From assembly GCA_015227615.1 (NCBI GenBank), contig JAALGZ010000014.1, forward strand, positions 434,001-498,000: DNA of 64,000 bases, read 5' to 3'. A program made the translations under genes and the position numbers. Shown in pieces: positions 1 through 13,064 of this stretch (positions are counted from its first letter, which is position 1; each line of letters begins with the position of its first letter). Below the pieces are notes generated by a model. It made no database searches and was not told the DNA's origin. It saw only the letters and a list, made by a program, of their open reading frames with translations. This stretch comes from Labyrinthula sp. Ha (taxonomy: Eukaryota; Sar; Bigyra; Labyrinthulida; Labyrinthulaceae).

Positions 1-3000
1 ATAATTGTGATAATTCTCGCGTCCTCCATGCCATTATCAACATCCAAAGCTAATGTATTGATTTATTTGCAAACTTGGGTAAGACACTAATCAGCGGGAA
101 CAAAATTGTTATTAAAAGAAACAGGTTTTTATTATAGTAACTGGTTATTAATACAGGTAAGAACTAACTTTTTGGCAAGGATCTTTATAAGCTACGACAT
201 ACGGAATTTCAATTCAGATCTTCTTGCAGAGCTACTAATATTCCATCTATGAGCATTAGAAATTATTTGGCTTTCCTCTTGAAGAATTATTATAAGAAAT
301 ATAGCCAGAAAAAGATAAAATAGGGGCGTGTATATACTCAGTACAAATGCAATCAGACCTAGAGCGACTCTAGATTTTTTTTTGCAAAAGTATTACTCTA
401 TCCGAAAAGTAATTTCATAACCTTGAAGATACAAAAAACATTCTTATACCCATTTACATCTATTTTATTCTCAAAGTTTTATATCTAACACATGATTAAA
501 TTATTAGGCAGTTTTTCATTACATTTTGACTATGAATACAGCATTTCATATGCACTGTTGCTATGGTAGATGCCAGAAAGATTATATTCTTTTCTGATTT
601 TGTTATAAAAGATACTAGGAGATACTTTATAAATATAGCACATATATTTTAATAACAGTCAATATATTTTGTAATTCCCTTTGATTAATAATGTAATTCC
701 GAGTTCTTTTCAAATATTTCAGAATGCGGATGAGTCAATTTTACCATTGGATACTAACCTAAAAATTTGAAGGAATTCATTGGTACTTGCTCATATTATC
801 CTTGCTGCTATAAGCAACTAAAATATTATTTCTGTGACTAAACATAATAAGGTTTATTCATAAGACATGTTATACTAACTAAATGTAGAAATTAGCACTG
901 AGAAATATCATGCTATTGGGGTTGTCGTGAACATATAGTTTAAAACGTTCAGGTGATACTTAAACATAACATTCCCTATTTATGGTCTACCGGCATATGG
1001 CTCTTAATAAAATATTCTAAAAAATGTATCATTCAGGAACTGGGCCACAGTTGTCATTCGGTTAATTTACTTTTTAATCTTGCGAAATCCCTAGATAAAT
1101 AAGATATTTGAAAATAAATGATAGTAGCATTTCTTCATTTGCCAAGTTAATGAATAAACCAATCGATTTTAACTGTAATCTATAAATCTAAAAATAAAAA
1201 CCAATTGTGAGATTCTTGATAATAACCAAATTAACGGATAGGAGAAAATAGTAGCAGGTTTTACTTTGATATGAATCTCTCTATATATTTCAGGCATTAA
1301 TGTATTTAATATACACTACTGCATAAAGGAAAAGCAACAAAAGTCATATTCACTGTCGCTTTCTTGCAGTTTGTATGTTAGCAAAAGATCACAATGATAT
1401 GATTACTTATTGAAATATTGGGGCCACAATCCCATTATTTAAATGTTTTTACTAATACAGTTTTCTTCATAGCTATTAATTCTCGAGTTCTAATTATAAA
1501 ACCTTATTTTATGAAAACTGGAGTAAGAATTAATTTATCTAAAGCATTGATTTCAATATTGATTAATACGTACAAGGCTTCGACATAAAGCCTATATTTC
1601 TTAGCGGTTATTTTACTAAGTCAAATGAAGCCATTTCTCTCTGCAAAAGTCAATGAAGCTTAGTTTAGGTGTAAAATAATTGAGTTTGATAAAAACTAAA
1701 AGGGTTTAATACAATGAAGTAATTTTTTACCGGATAACCAAATATTTCCGCATTCAATATAATTTAAGGTTGGTCTAGTTAACTACCTTCGCAGTAATGT
1801 ATTTCATGGAGTACATCCAAGGTTATACTTATTCGCTAATCACTGTCATCACTCTACTTTCGTATCTTTGTCTCTCCCATCACTCCACAAGAGCCAAGTT
1901 GTGATATCGTTGCCATGTCACTTCTTCAACTATGGTTAAAGAATGATTACATCATTTAAGAAAACTAAAACCGAAATCATTCTTTTTTATTAGTACGTGT
2001 TTAAGTACCATAAGAGGTTAGTTCAACTACTGAATCCAAGTCTCTGACATAACCTATCTCAGTGCTTTTCCTAACATCCAAATAAAACAATGTAGTGAAT
2101 ACTATATACAACACGTTAAAGTCCCTTTATGAGTCTTTAGTTATTACAAATATTTTAATTCTAAGAACAGCAGTATTTAAATGGTGCAAACCATCCAAGA
2201 CACGATAATGATTTTGGGTTTGGTATCCGTTCATGGGCTTTTAAAAGTTTTTGATTTTTTTCAAAGGCAATTGCCTCAGAATCTGGTAATGGAGAAATAT
2301 CGCTCAATATATATATAAATATTATTGGAAATTATCTTCTTAAGTTAAAAAGAACAGCTGTTTCTATTGTCTTCTATGGTAAGGAATGAATGAATAATTT
2401 ATGGAGTTCCGTTACCCTCGGCTAAACAATTCATGCAACTTGCTGAGATTTCCATATCTAATTGGAAATAAATAATATTTAAACTTTATGAAATGAACTT
2501 AATTTGGAGAACTATGCGGTAATGGTAGATTTACTCCTACCTTAGAAGATTTTGTTCCATCTAAGCACCGACATTAGAAGGAAAATGCACTTAAGACCAA
2601 AAAACAAAAATTGTATTTTTCAAAAAAATGTTGAAATATAATTCAATGCAATGTAAAATATAATTCTTACCCGAAGAGCAGTGTTATCATTCCTAATAAA
2701 CCTAAGTTGGCTTGAAAAGGAAAGGACTTTGATTTGGAACAGTCTTTTAGTATATTTACTTATTTCAGATGACAAAATACCAAATATTCAATGTAATTTC
2801 ATAAAACATACATAAATACTTTTTTAAGTTTTAAGTAAGTATAGATGTTAAGTCATTACTAGAGTATATGCTTAAAATTTATACTTCTTGTTACAAACCA
2901 CGATCCTAGCTACAGGGTACTAAAGGTGGGCTCGAAAAAATAGAAATGATCTATTATAATTAAGATTTTTGAGCTACTTTAGTGTTAGTTTTTTTTTATT

Positions 3001-3092
3001 CTAATGGTGGTGATAATGTGAAAAGAGCCTGTAAATGTGTTCTATTTAATGAACGACAAAGGTATAATAACAGTATCTTGATATAAAGCGCG
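1..3092. other. Gene-free stretch upstream of island 1
   Basis: AT-rich sequence with stops in every frame at short intervals. I see no coding exon, RNA gene or mobile-element domain. The last few tens of bases presumably hold the promoter of the AAA+ gene. Confidence 0.6.
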
Positions 3093-3106
3093 CAGTGGTG
3101 CATTAC
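3093..3106 (+). promoter_or_regulatory. Start-proximal motif CAGTGGTGCATTAC (copy 1)
   Basis: This 14-mer lies 26 nt before the ATG of the AAA+ gene. It recurs exactly at 25746-25759 before another gene and with one mismatch at 27348-27361 (- strand). Its position suggests a transcription-start or 5'-UTR element, but this is inference. It is also in frame with the gene. Confidence 0.35.
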
Positions 3107-3118
3107 TACACTAATGTA

Positions 3119-4539
3119 ATGTCGCCACTATTTTGGATAACGATTCTTTCAACAAATATTCTTGCGGAAGATCCTGTTCCTTGTAAGCTAGATAACGCCC
3201 GAAACCTTAATGAAATCATTCCATTCTTTAATTCTCATATAGAGGAAAAGTACATTGGCCAATACAAAGCTGTTAGTGACGTTTCCTATGAAATCCAAAC
3301 TTATTTAAACCAAATTTCTATAACAGAAACTTCAAAACAGCTAGAAATGGATCTCCAGGGTCCACCAAATATAAAGCTTCATTTCGTAGGACCTTCTGGT
3401 AATTTTTTTCTTTTTTTCTAAATACTTAAGGTACTGGAAAAAGCTTTTTAGCTCAAATTGTGGCTCTCTCTTTCTTCAAACAGGAACGATGCAATAGAAA
3501 ATACCAAGAACTGATTCCAAATGCTTTGTTAACGCTTGGTACAATGGGTATGGGTGCGTCATTTTTACCTTTTATCTCAAATCCCATTGGTTTAACAGTT
3601 GGTGCTGGTTCTTTACTTGGATATATGGCTATGAAAGGAACAGAAACCAAATTTTGCTTTGATTCTGTCGAGTTAACATCATGGTTGGAAAGTTGTGGTG
3701 TTTTTCAAACACAATTTGTACTCGGAAATGAAGCGGAGAATCTTAAATCATTAAATCATGTTTTGGATGATCTAGCCACTTTTCTGGATGTTTCTCAAGA
3801 CTCTAAGGCTTTAAGAGCTGTGCTAGTTTTGGATGATTTTAATCTATGTGAAGGAAAGTGTCAGGAAAACAAGAATTTGAAGCTTCTTGTTAATGACGGA
3901 TATCTTGTGAAAGAAGGAAAGAAAATTTTTGCGTCAAGGATTGGTATTTTTTTTACAAGTGATTTGACGAATATGGGATTGAGGTTGGAAAGGGGAGAAG
4001 AATACACAACAGCCTTGGATAAAGTAACAACAGCTGCTAAAAGTTTCTGGAAAAAGAATTTGGTTGTTGAAAATATGAAGCTTATTCCGTTTTCTCCACT
4101 TAGTGACGCTGAGATAATTAAGATAATCGAGAAAGTTTTGGACATGACTCGATTTACAATCAAGAATAGAATTGAGGCTCAGCTTCAACAACAAAGTCAA
4201 GTTGATGATGTAGAATATGCGTTCACCGGGAGAGTAATCTTTCCTGAGGATGCTAAGACAGCTGTTGTTGATCACTTAGATGATATTATTAGGCAAAAGA
4301 ATTCTAGAGCTGTCGTTGAAGGTTTTAAACGTGAGTTAATAGATACTCTGCGCTACCCAAAACCAATTGAAGAACGGCTGCTCGATAAACCAACGATTAG
4401 CTGTGCAAACAATAACTTAGGTTTCGTGGAGGCAGCTGGTTGGACGAACCCTAAACCAGGATACTGCTACCAAAATGACATCGTACTTCATGTTGAGCCA
4501 TACTCTAAAGATTTTCTTAAGCTGTCAATAGCAGATTGA
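3119..4539 (+). CDS. ER-lumen AAA+ ATPase, torsin/ClpB-like
   Basis: Two exons (3119-3398, 3431-4539) with a 32-nt intron that splits the Walker A motif; spliced length 462 aa. The ATG at 3119 opens a signal peptide (MSPLFWITILSTNILA), so the protein should enter the ER. The join gives Walker A GPSGTGKS near residue 93. Walker B is VLVLDDFN near residue 225, with DD in place of the usual DE. A sensor-1-like FFTSD sits near 268. The C-terminal helical part (IIKIIEKVLD, then NSRAVVEGFKREL as sensor-2 region) matches the ClpB D2 / torsin small domain. A hydrophobic Gly-rich stretch follows Walker A (about residues 120-155). Torsins and ClpB-type ATPases remodel proteins; the substrate here is unknown. 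The 3' end converges on the FYR gene with 66 nt between stops. An in-frame GTG GTG lies 24 nt upstream, but ATG 3119 fits the signal peptide best. Confidence 0.8.
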
Positions 4540-4605
4540 ACTAAAACCCAGTCGTATATTGTTTTTCTTAAAATAAAAACAGAAAATTTAAAAGCATCGT
4601 ACTGA

Positions 4606-7600
4606 CTATCGATTAATGGTGTTATTAAAAATATCATTCTTAGAAAGCCAGTAAACACTGCGGCCTTGAGTGTCACCATGGCTAAAGAACATATGTAAAT
4701 CTTCCCCTGATTCCTCTATGAGAGTTTTCCATTTTTCATATGCTTCAGGAGGCTCACTCTTTTTAATTTCCCTAAGTGAGTTATAAAAATGTTTTCTAGT
4801 TCCCCACCATGCCTCAGAAGAACTACTAGTCTTGGCAACCATACCAACCTCTTTGCCCATTTTGTTTTCTACCGAAACAGCGATGTACCGTAGACAGGAT
4901 AGAATATAGGAGGCAAAACCAGTTCTGTCAGCCCCAGGTTTAGTAGCAATACTTTCAACTTCAAATATACAAATATCGTTGAATTTCTTGTTGTGAAAAG
5001 AGAAATTATATATACACGTTGTCACGGCGCACACTACTGTGTCTATCTTCCGTAATGTTAAGGTCATCCTGGGACAGTGAAACTCGTGCCCGCATATACA
5101 ATCTCTTGACATAAATATATCTCGTGGTCGAGAGCTTAACCGGGCATCATATATTTGAAATACATCTTCTGTAAGTCTTCTATGTCTAGGCTTTACATTT
5201 TCAGTTTGATCTTGGCCATCTATGCTTGTGTCTACAACTTTTTGAAGCTTCTTATCAAAATAATATACTCTGAAGTTATGAAAATACTCCGGAACCGTCG
5301 CTAGACTTTTTAAATGAGTGTTTCGTTTTCGTTTTAGTCCCACCATTTTTTCCCGTTTTGCCTCTTGCGGTAACAAATCAGTAAACTCAAACTCGTTTGA
5401 AAAGTAGTATACTGGATAAAAGTGCTGCCTTATCACCCTTGGTATTTTCTTTTTCGGTTGTTCAATATATGTAAAAGTCTTCTTTGAAGGTACGGGACTA
5501 CTTCCAAATTTTGGTGAAATAAGCGACTTCTTTTCCTGGTCATGAAAAGATATATGGTCATCCTTAGTTAAACATCCAGGAAGAGTCATTTCAATGTCAA
5601 ACTCGTTACTTCCTCTATTGACTTCTATCATCCACGAAATAAGACCTTGAAAGGATGTTCTAATGGCTTTGCCAAGAGTTCGATAATCAGGTTCATGGAA
5701 AAACACATTGGGTTGTGCAACACCTTTCTTCATCTTTTGTGACCGAATAGTGTGCTGAATTTGAAATAGATTATAAGCCTTTAGATTCTTCGTATAGTTA
5801 GGATCAAAGAGCTTCACATTATAGTTGGGCTCGTCAATTTTTAACAGATTCTCTAAATTCTTATTCTTATTCTTTTCCAAGAGCACCAACCATTTGTCTT
5901 CTCCTAGAAACCTATGTTTTCTGCACAGGTAAGAAAATGCACAACCCTCTACAGATTGGACAATAAGTTTCGAATTAAGGCCAACTAAAGACCACACTAA
6001 AAAATAAAAAACAAAAAGGAAAAACAGTTTGGATGATCTTTGAGATCTCTGAAGGTTTTTAGAAAAAATTTAGACAATTCTTTGAAGCTCTCGTGCTGTA
6101 CACTGAAGGCTGAATCTAAGAGTAATAAGTGAAAATAAAGGTACCCGGAATATGAACTCTAAGTTTGGGTCCCTGTAAAACAGTGAAGGTGTACTCGACT
6201 TTTTCGCTTGTGTTTTTCCCTAAGAATTCAGAATTATACACAAAAAATACAATGAGCAAATCTAAATCGAGACTTGTAACCAACTGGTAGAATCATCTTA
6301 TTCTGCACATATTCTCTAGATATATCGATTCTACCCAAAGACACCACATAGCCATGTTCATACACTAACATGCCCTTGGTCTTAGCCAGTCTACGTTTGT
6401 TTCGCTTGTATAGTCTAAACCTAATAGCCTCCCGTAACATATTTACGCGGGGTGTAGTTGAGATAACAGATCTCGGGCTCTCAGCTCTTGAAGCATCCAA
6501 ATTCTTTTCCTTATTTACTTTGGTTCTATTAATAATCGAACCTTTTGATGAAAAATCCTTTTTCACGTTCTTAACCGATTTTGGTTTAGCTTTTGCTATG
6601 GGAACCTCTTTCTGTACTAGTTGAACCTCATCAGCACTCTCTTCATCAGACATTTTAGCTTCTATTTCGTTTACATTTGTTGTACCGTTAAAGCCATGTA
6701 CCAAATTCTTCAACACTTGCAATAAATGTACTTCATCATAGAGTTTGGCATCTTGAAGTTCTTTCTGATCTGTTATCTTTAATCTCTGGTAAATCTTTTT
6801 CAAAGCTGGTCTATCTCTCAAATTAGCAACTAAAGCAAGTAACTTTTCATTGGCATTTTTCTGCCCAATAGTGGAAGTTCGAAGAACATTTAAAACATCT
6901 CTTAAGTAATTGTAGTGATCCAAATACTCTTCAAGCTCCATCGCCTTTTCAAATCGGGCCTCATATACTGAAGCTTCATCTGCTATTCTCCTTGCCACAA
7001 TTACATCTGCACCACTTAAGCCCAATGGTCTTTTACCTAGTTTTGGATTCTCTTTCAATTCTTTGAATTCCTTGAGCTTGTCATTAAGCCTATGATTATA
7101 AATTTGGCACTCCTTGAACAAATTTTCAAAAGCCAAAACCTTGGGAGTAAAAATGTTCATAAATTTCTTGATTTCATTAGACAGTTTTTCTAACTCAGCA
7201 TAAGAGGGAACTTTTCGTTGAACCTTTTGTGCAACACCACGGTTTCCACGTCTTCGACTGTTTATGCGGCTTGATCCCAGGTCTGGAAAGATTTTTGTAA
7301 CCGTTAAGTGCCATTGGGTTGATGTGTCGTAAGTTTTCTTCAGTTGCAGAAACTCTTTGAAAAAAACAGAACTATTTTTAGATTTATTCATATCCCAAGT
7401 TTGTTTCAGTTTTTCGTTTTCCCAAGCTTTGTCCAAATGTGCTTTCAGCGTTGATAAATCACGAACGCTGTTTGCTTTTAATAAGCGAAAAGACTGCAGT
7501 CGCCACTCAAGGATCTCTTTAATTTCTTTCTTGAAATCTGTTTGTGGTGTGGATCTTAGTTTTTCAAGAAGATGCTCTATTTTCTCTTCGCTGGATTCGA

Positions 7601-7640
7601 AGTGAAGAAAATAATCTTCATTTGTTTCTTGACTATCCAT
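4606..7640 (-). CDS. FYRN/FYRC-domain protein with C-terminal GNAT-like domain
   Basis: Four exons: 7640-6251, 6219-6145, 6115-6026, 5996-4606, with introns of 31, 29 and 29 nt; spliced length 981 aa. Residues 1-420 are charged and probably helical/coiled. FYRN starts near 430 (VVSLGRIDI, then LPVGYKSRFRF) and continues over the introns with VEYTFTVLQGPKLRVHIP and SFKELSKFFLK. FYRC-like sequence follows (LWSLVGLNSKLIVQSVEG). FYR domains mark trithorax, KDM5 and TBRG1-type chromatin proteins. About residues 840-960 resemble a GNAT acetyltransferase: a beta stretch VVCAVTTCIYNF, then motif-A-like VESIATKPGADRTGFAS and a motif-B-like HFYNSL. I see no SET, JmjC or PHD domain. ATG 7640 is the first ATG; the frame stays open upstream to 7763 without one. 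A nuclear, chromatin-linked role is inferred. FYR is a firm call; GNAT is tentative. Confidence 0.75.
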
Positions 7641-10600
7641 AAGGAAACGCTTGTTTATAACTATACGGTTGCACTTGGACAGTATTTTGGGCGTTTTCGC
7701 GTACTGGTACCAGTAGTTTTGGCAATTTAGAAATTCAAAACTCGTGCCCAGTGTTCGTTCCAATTTCTAAGAGAGTTTTTCATTGAAGTTTTTCCAAGAA
7801 AATTGAACATTTTTCTATTACGAATAGGTTTTTAATATATCATTGGAGGCAATGATCCGACTAGAATTTCTTATACATTGGTAGATGAACAAGGAAGATA
7901 CCTGGAACACTAATAGGCATATACGCTACTAGCTGTTTAAGTATTATTTTAAAGTATTTTATCAAACTATTTTGGAAATAGAATAGATGATTCACTACTT
8001 AGATTTTTAATTTTGTCCTAGTAATGCCACAATTGGGATCAGTTCGGATATAGTAAAGAAGAATCATATATTCTCAAAAACCTGTGGGGATTTCATGGAA
8101 TTGAGGAATAAAGCCGATGAATTTAGTTTCAGTTTTCTAATTATTTTACTTTCAAGAGCAGTCTGGTGGGAAGCTCTTCAAAAGTGAGTGAATATTAAAT
8201 TCCTACATTTTCTTCCGTAGAAGTGCACAGGAGGAACCAAAGACATAAATTGAGGGATATTCGCTTCTATTTTGAACAAATATCTTGGTTTTCTTCTAAG
8301 ACAAAATAGCATCAAATATAAACCCTATAATTATTTTACTGCTTCATTTAGAGAAAGCAGTGTTTTTTCAGGATACCTTCAGCAGTATACCTCTTATGAA
8401 ACTACAATTAACAAACTGATCCTCTTTCTTCCAGTTAAAAGCATATGAGGTAGTACCAGTACTTAAAAAGACAAAAGTTTTGTTCATTTTATCCATAAAA
8501 GATCATTGTTTCCTGAAATGCATTTTGGAGTGACTTCTATATGTGCTTTCTTACCAAAGTTGTAATCGTATGAACTAAAATCGATTTTAGTATGGATAGA
8601 AATACACATTTGCCAATTAATTTTTTCCATATTAAAAAATAGTGATTGTACTATAGTACCTTTCTTCATTACATGGTTATTTAACAAGATTTGTAGGTTT
8701 TGTTTCTTAGCGAGAATAGAATCTTTCTCGTTCACCTGGGACACTTTGCTCGAAAGGTGTTTCACTCTTGCATGGTGGATGTATAAGAAGACAGAACTTT
8801 TCATATAAATCATCTATGACATTGTTCATTCTTAGGTTCTTCTGGAACATATCGTTAGTTTTTCTAATAATATATATAATGTTAAACTACTGAAAATAGT
8901 GTCTAATTACACCTCTCATGGCCACTTAAAATGATTCCAATCCAACTCATAGATAAAGTTTGGAGAGGGAAACCTGCAAAAAAAATATTTTTGAATATAG
9001 GTAAAAAAAATTGAGCTGCTCGTTCAACCATCATCTGTTTGTATCTTTCTTTGGATCTTATGCAAAGTTTCAGGGAGTAGCAGATGTTTGCAGAGCAAAA
9101 TAAAATGTCAGTTGGTTCTCTTATACATTAGTTTTATGCACAATCAATATAATATCAAATGCTTCTAGGTGGTAATTCTTACTATTAAAACTCTTCACTA
9201 GATTTTCTTTTCTAATTGTAATATTTCAGGATTTCATTGTACGAACCATATCTGTAGTCTGTGTGCCTTAGCTATCACGAGTGCTTACAAGAGAAAACAT
9301 ACTTTCAGTGAACTTCTAGGAGTTCCCACAGAACAACTTTGAAATTTTCTCGTTTAAAAAATAAAGTGAGACAGGATATACGAAATTTATAATTTGACTT
9401 ATGCAGACTAAATTTTAACCTTATTTAATTTTAGCTTTTTACTTCTGCTTTAATTTTCTCTAAGACCCTACAAAACTGGTATCTAGCGTATACTGGCACA
9501 TTTAGATGTCAATAAAATTACTGATGTATTGCACAAAGTAAAACCTAAACATCAGGAGTAGAAGTTCCCTGTATGAACATATGCTAAGCTTCAAGTAATT
9601 ATTGAATTAATTTTCTTTGTCTAAATGTCGCTTACATTTTCTACGAAGAGATTTAAAATTAAATATCCTATATAATCATGCGGTCTCAGTTAGTTTGATC
9701 CGGTAGCAATATTTAGTTCACAAATTTTGTATATTTTATTTTTTTTTCAAATATTGCTGTGAATTTGGTGGTGTAAATAACCTACTATTTACAAATTTAA
9801 TAGCAATACATGTAGAGTTTGCAAATAATTGATATCTGTTACAGGCCATGTATTTCAACTGCCATTATGTAACCAAGGTAGTGACTATAAGGCGTAATAG
9901 TGCTATCAGAATTGAAATTTGCACTGATTTAGCTCTTTTGCAACAATAAGCTTTATAGCATTACATAAGAATTCTTAGCTCGTAATGAATACAATTGAAG
10001 AAAAGCAGTATTCTTGGCAAGTCATTATACAATTAATAAGCAATTGTGCCAAATATTGACCAGGATGTGGTTTGAATATATTAAAAAAATAGAAATATCC
10101 GCATTACAACCAAAAATTTATGTGTACGCTAAATGAATCGGATTATGTCAAGACCCCGCAAAGCAGAATGATACATAGTTTTTTCATACGTCATGCAAAA
10201 CATCCCTCTGTCAGAAATACATCTCTATATTCTAGTTACACAAGATGGCATTATAATTAATTAGTCCTTCATGGTGCTCCTGGAATGCTAAAAACTAGCG
10301 CAGTATCAGCACATAACTTCTCAGGTTATTTTGTTGGCATATATTGAATATCAGAATATCTCTTATTTCGTTGAAATAAGAAGGTTATTCGGACACATCG
10401 TAACATTCTAAATGGCTTACAGTTGTCTCACTCAGTAGAGAGGAATGAATTAATGTATTAAATACCGGATATTAAATTAATCTTGTGAGGAAGCGCTCTT
10501 GCCGCTATTCATTCTTTTGACATGCTGCTCTTTCCATGCACAGGGGCACCTAATATATATGCAAAAAAAAGCTTTGATCATGTCAATGAGTCTTATAAAT

Positions 10601-12623
10601 TTTATGAATTGCAGGTTAGTTTTTTCACCTAGCATCAACACAATGCCTGGATTACCAAATGATAAGTTGTCATACATGACTTTCGAGTTAATTATTAAAG
10701 CACTATTACAACCTCTTCTTCTATCTCTTTCCAAATTATTAAAAAAAACATCCATTTATACTGTGAAAAAGATGAAGGTACAAAATTGAGCAATGGTTAG
10801 ATGAAAAGGATCCAATCATGATCCGAGAGTCCATTAAAGGTGGTACAACATATATTGCAAATGATAGTAGCACAATTCAAAAATCCGCGAACGGCAATTA
10901 TCGTGGATCAATTCTGTGTGTGATCCACATCAAAGTCTTGAAATTTAAAATTTAAGCGGTTAGTTTTGCTTACCGAATATCAACAGAGATTTGGTTCTTT
11001 ATGAAAGAGCTCAAAATATACCTATCAACTTTTCCTTCAGTAACATTTTTTTCTCATTATGCTGAATTCGAAGCTTTCAAACCCACAATAAACAGAGTTC
11101 TTACCTTCACGTTTATGCTCAATTCAACTCCGTGTAGACCTTACTTCACTGCACATTTATGTAGAGGACATTTACTCCGGGTTCATTGCGAACTTTCGTG
11201 AAGTAAATGTCCTGAAATCATGCATGAGATCTCCACGACGTCCAGAACACCGCTATGTTTGCCGCTCGCAAATCGCGGTTTGCACAGGGATATTACCATT
11301 TTTTAAAAAATGTCATTCTACAAAGCTCTCTGCTGAATAAAAATGAAAGCCTGTTGGACACTAGCAGAGGAAACTGTTCCAACTATTTCAATAGCACACG
11401 ATAGTGTTTTCTCAACCTTGGAATGAAAAGAGAGACTATGTCATTTTTCTTAGTTGCCCCAAAATGAAACAACTATAGAATTAGGTTGGTTTGGGACCTC
11501 AAATTGTATAGTAGCATCACCTTAGAATCAATTTTGATTTCTAAAGCCAAATAATCCTAGCTTAAAGATATCAACTGGTGATATTATGATGCAGAAAACA
11601 TGCTAGCATACAAGGGAGCTTTCAGATTTTCAATCCAGTGTCAAAATTAAAATTGGCGTTTATATATGTTCATGAATATTGCAATACTCTATTATAATTA
11701 TCGCCGCAGATTTTGTGATGCTAAGCATGAAAAGTTTTACCAGATAGTCGTTGAAGGATTTGAAAGCACTCTATCACAGGTAAATGTTTTCTGCGATAAA
11801 TTTTCGGCTTAGGCGGCGAGGTAATCAAAGATTAAAATACTCCTATTTCATAGAGAATTATGATATCTTGAATACTAGTGCACAAAATGAATACCTGTGG
11901 CTCTCAACTCAGGCCGCCCAAAATATGAGGATTTTTGGAAATAACCCTTTCTCGCGGTTATAACGAGATGTATTACCATCCAAATGGTGGAGTTTATAAA
12001 AACTATAGATAACCAAAGTATTGACACAACTTTCGATATGACCTCTCCAAAACCTTAATTAAATACTGTCTATCTGTCTAAGGGTACTTTTTATCTCTGC
12101 CCAAGAATGAATCCAATTCTGCGTATATAAAAACTATGTATTCTTGCAGAATATTTTAGGTTGCATTACATCAATATATTAAATACTTCTATGCTAACTT
12201 TCCTATTAATTTGAAACCTATTCACTTATTTATATGATTCTTTTGTCTTAACACTACCGTCATACCAGTAACCAAAGACCCACGCTTTCATATTGCTCGA
12301 AGTATCATCTGGGAATAGGTGCTCTGTGGAAATGCCATATTAATGTCCCCGTATTACATATTGCGATTTAGAACACTTATCCTATTGAACGCCTAAACTT
12401 ATACTGGAGAAGAAGAAGCCTAGGTTGTAAGGAGTAGAGAAAATCAAGAAAGTATGATATATAAAAGTGATGTATTATAAAAGACTTAGGGTGTCACATG
12501 AAGAGTGTTCTTATAGAGCTGACCAAACAGGGGTGCTCCAAAACTAATACCTTTTGAATCGAGTTCTGTCACGGGAGAAACATAAAACTATATCTAATAA
12601 GCAAACTCGAATAAGTAGTGAAC
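7641..12623. other. Gene desert between islands 1 and 2
   Basis: About 5 kb of AT-rich DNA. Open frames such as 8484-8813 (-) and 10477-10789 (both strands) have no recognisable domain and are compatible with chance. The only structure I note is the inverted repeat at 11165-11213. Confidence 0.5.
11165..11213. repeat. 12-bp perfect inverted repeat (hairpin)
   Basis: AGGACATTTACT at 11165-11176 is matched by its exact reverse complement at 11202-11213, leaving a 25-nt loop. A competing 9-bp stem pairs TTACTTCAC (11141-11149) with 11198-11206. It may be a remnant of a small transposon end or a hairpin; no gene is attached. Confidence 0.5.
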
Positions 12624-13064
12624 ATGCACAACAAACTCGTTATTCTAGTTGGACTTGCTTCTCTTGGTCTCACTGTGTCTGCAGAAACTAGTTGTGTAAA
12701 TTTGTACTCTCAATGTGGAGGATACGAATGGACAGAAGCTACAAACTGTTGTGAAGGAAGTGTTTGTATTGTTTCTGATGCATACTATTCCCAATGCAGA
12801 CCAGGAAATGAATACTGCGCAAATACTTACGAGCAATGTGGTGGCAGTAGTTGGACTGGAGCAACCAAGTGTTGTGACGATAAGAATAAGTGCTACAAGA
12901 AGGATGAGTATTATTCCCAGTGTATTCCAAACGAGCCAACTATGGAACCCACTAAGGCACCTACAAAATACCCAACTGTGGCACCGAGTTCTTCACCAAC
13001 GTACCCGATACCAACTAAATACCCGACGAAATATCCTAGTCAGGAGCCTACAAAGTACCACTAG
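12624..13064 (+). CDS. Secreted protein with two CBM1 cellulose-binding modules
   Basis: Single exon, 146 aa. The ATG at 12624 starts a clean signal peptide (HNKLVILVGLASLGLTVSA), so the product is secreted or wall-bound. Two fungal-type carbohydrate-binding modules (CBM1) follow, each about 35 residues with the diagnostic order C..QCGG..W...CC....C....YYSQC. Module 1 covers about residues 23-57 and module 2 about 63-98. In this family the aromatic Trp and paired Tyr form the flat cellulose-binding face, and all are present. The rest is a Pro/Thr/Tyr-rich tail with repeated PTKYPT units, typical of an O-glycosylated linker. No catalytic domain follows, so this is either a stand-alone binding or wall protein. 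A shorter GTG-initiated extension upstream (12618) is less likely. Confidence 0.85.
   Translation: MHNKLVILVGLASLGLTVSAETSCVNLYSQCGGYEWTEATNCCEGSVCIVSDAYYSQCRPGNEYCANTYEQCGGSSWTGATKCCDDKNKCYKKDEYYSQCIPNEPTMEPTKAPTKYPTVAPSSSPTYPIPTKYPTKYPSQEPTKYH

Noticed and set aside
8484-8813. 109-codon open frame on the - strand
   Set aside because: No domain, no neighbours, composition like the flanking desert; chance open frames of this size are expected in a region this large.
10477-10789. Overlapping open frames on both strands
   Set aside because: Both strands open at once, no motif on either.
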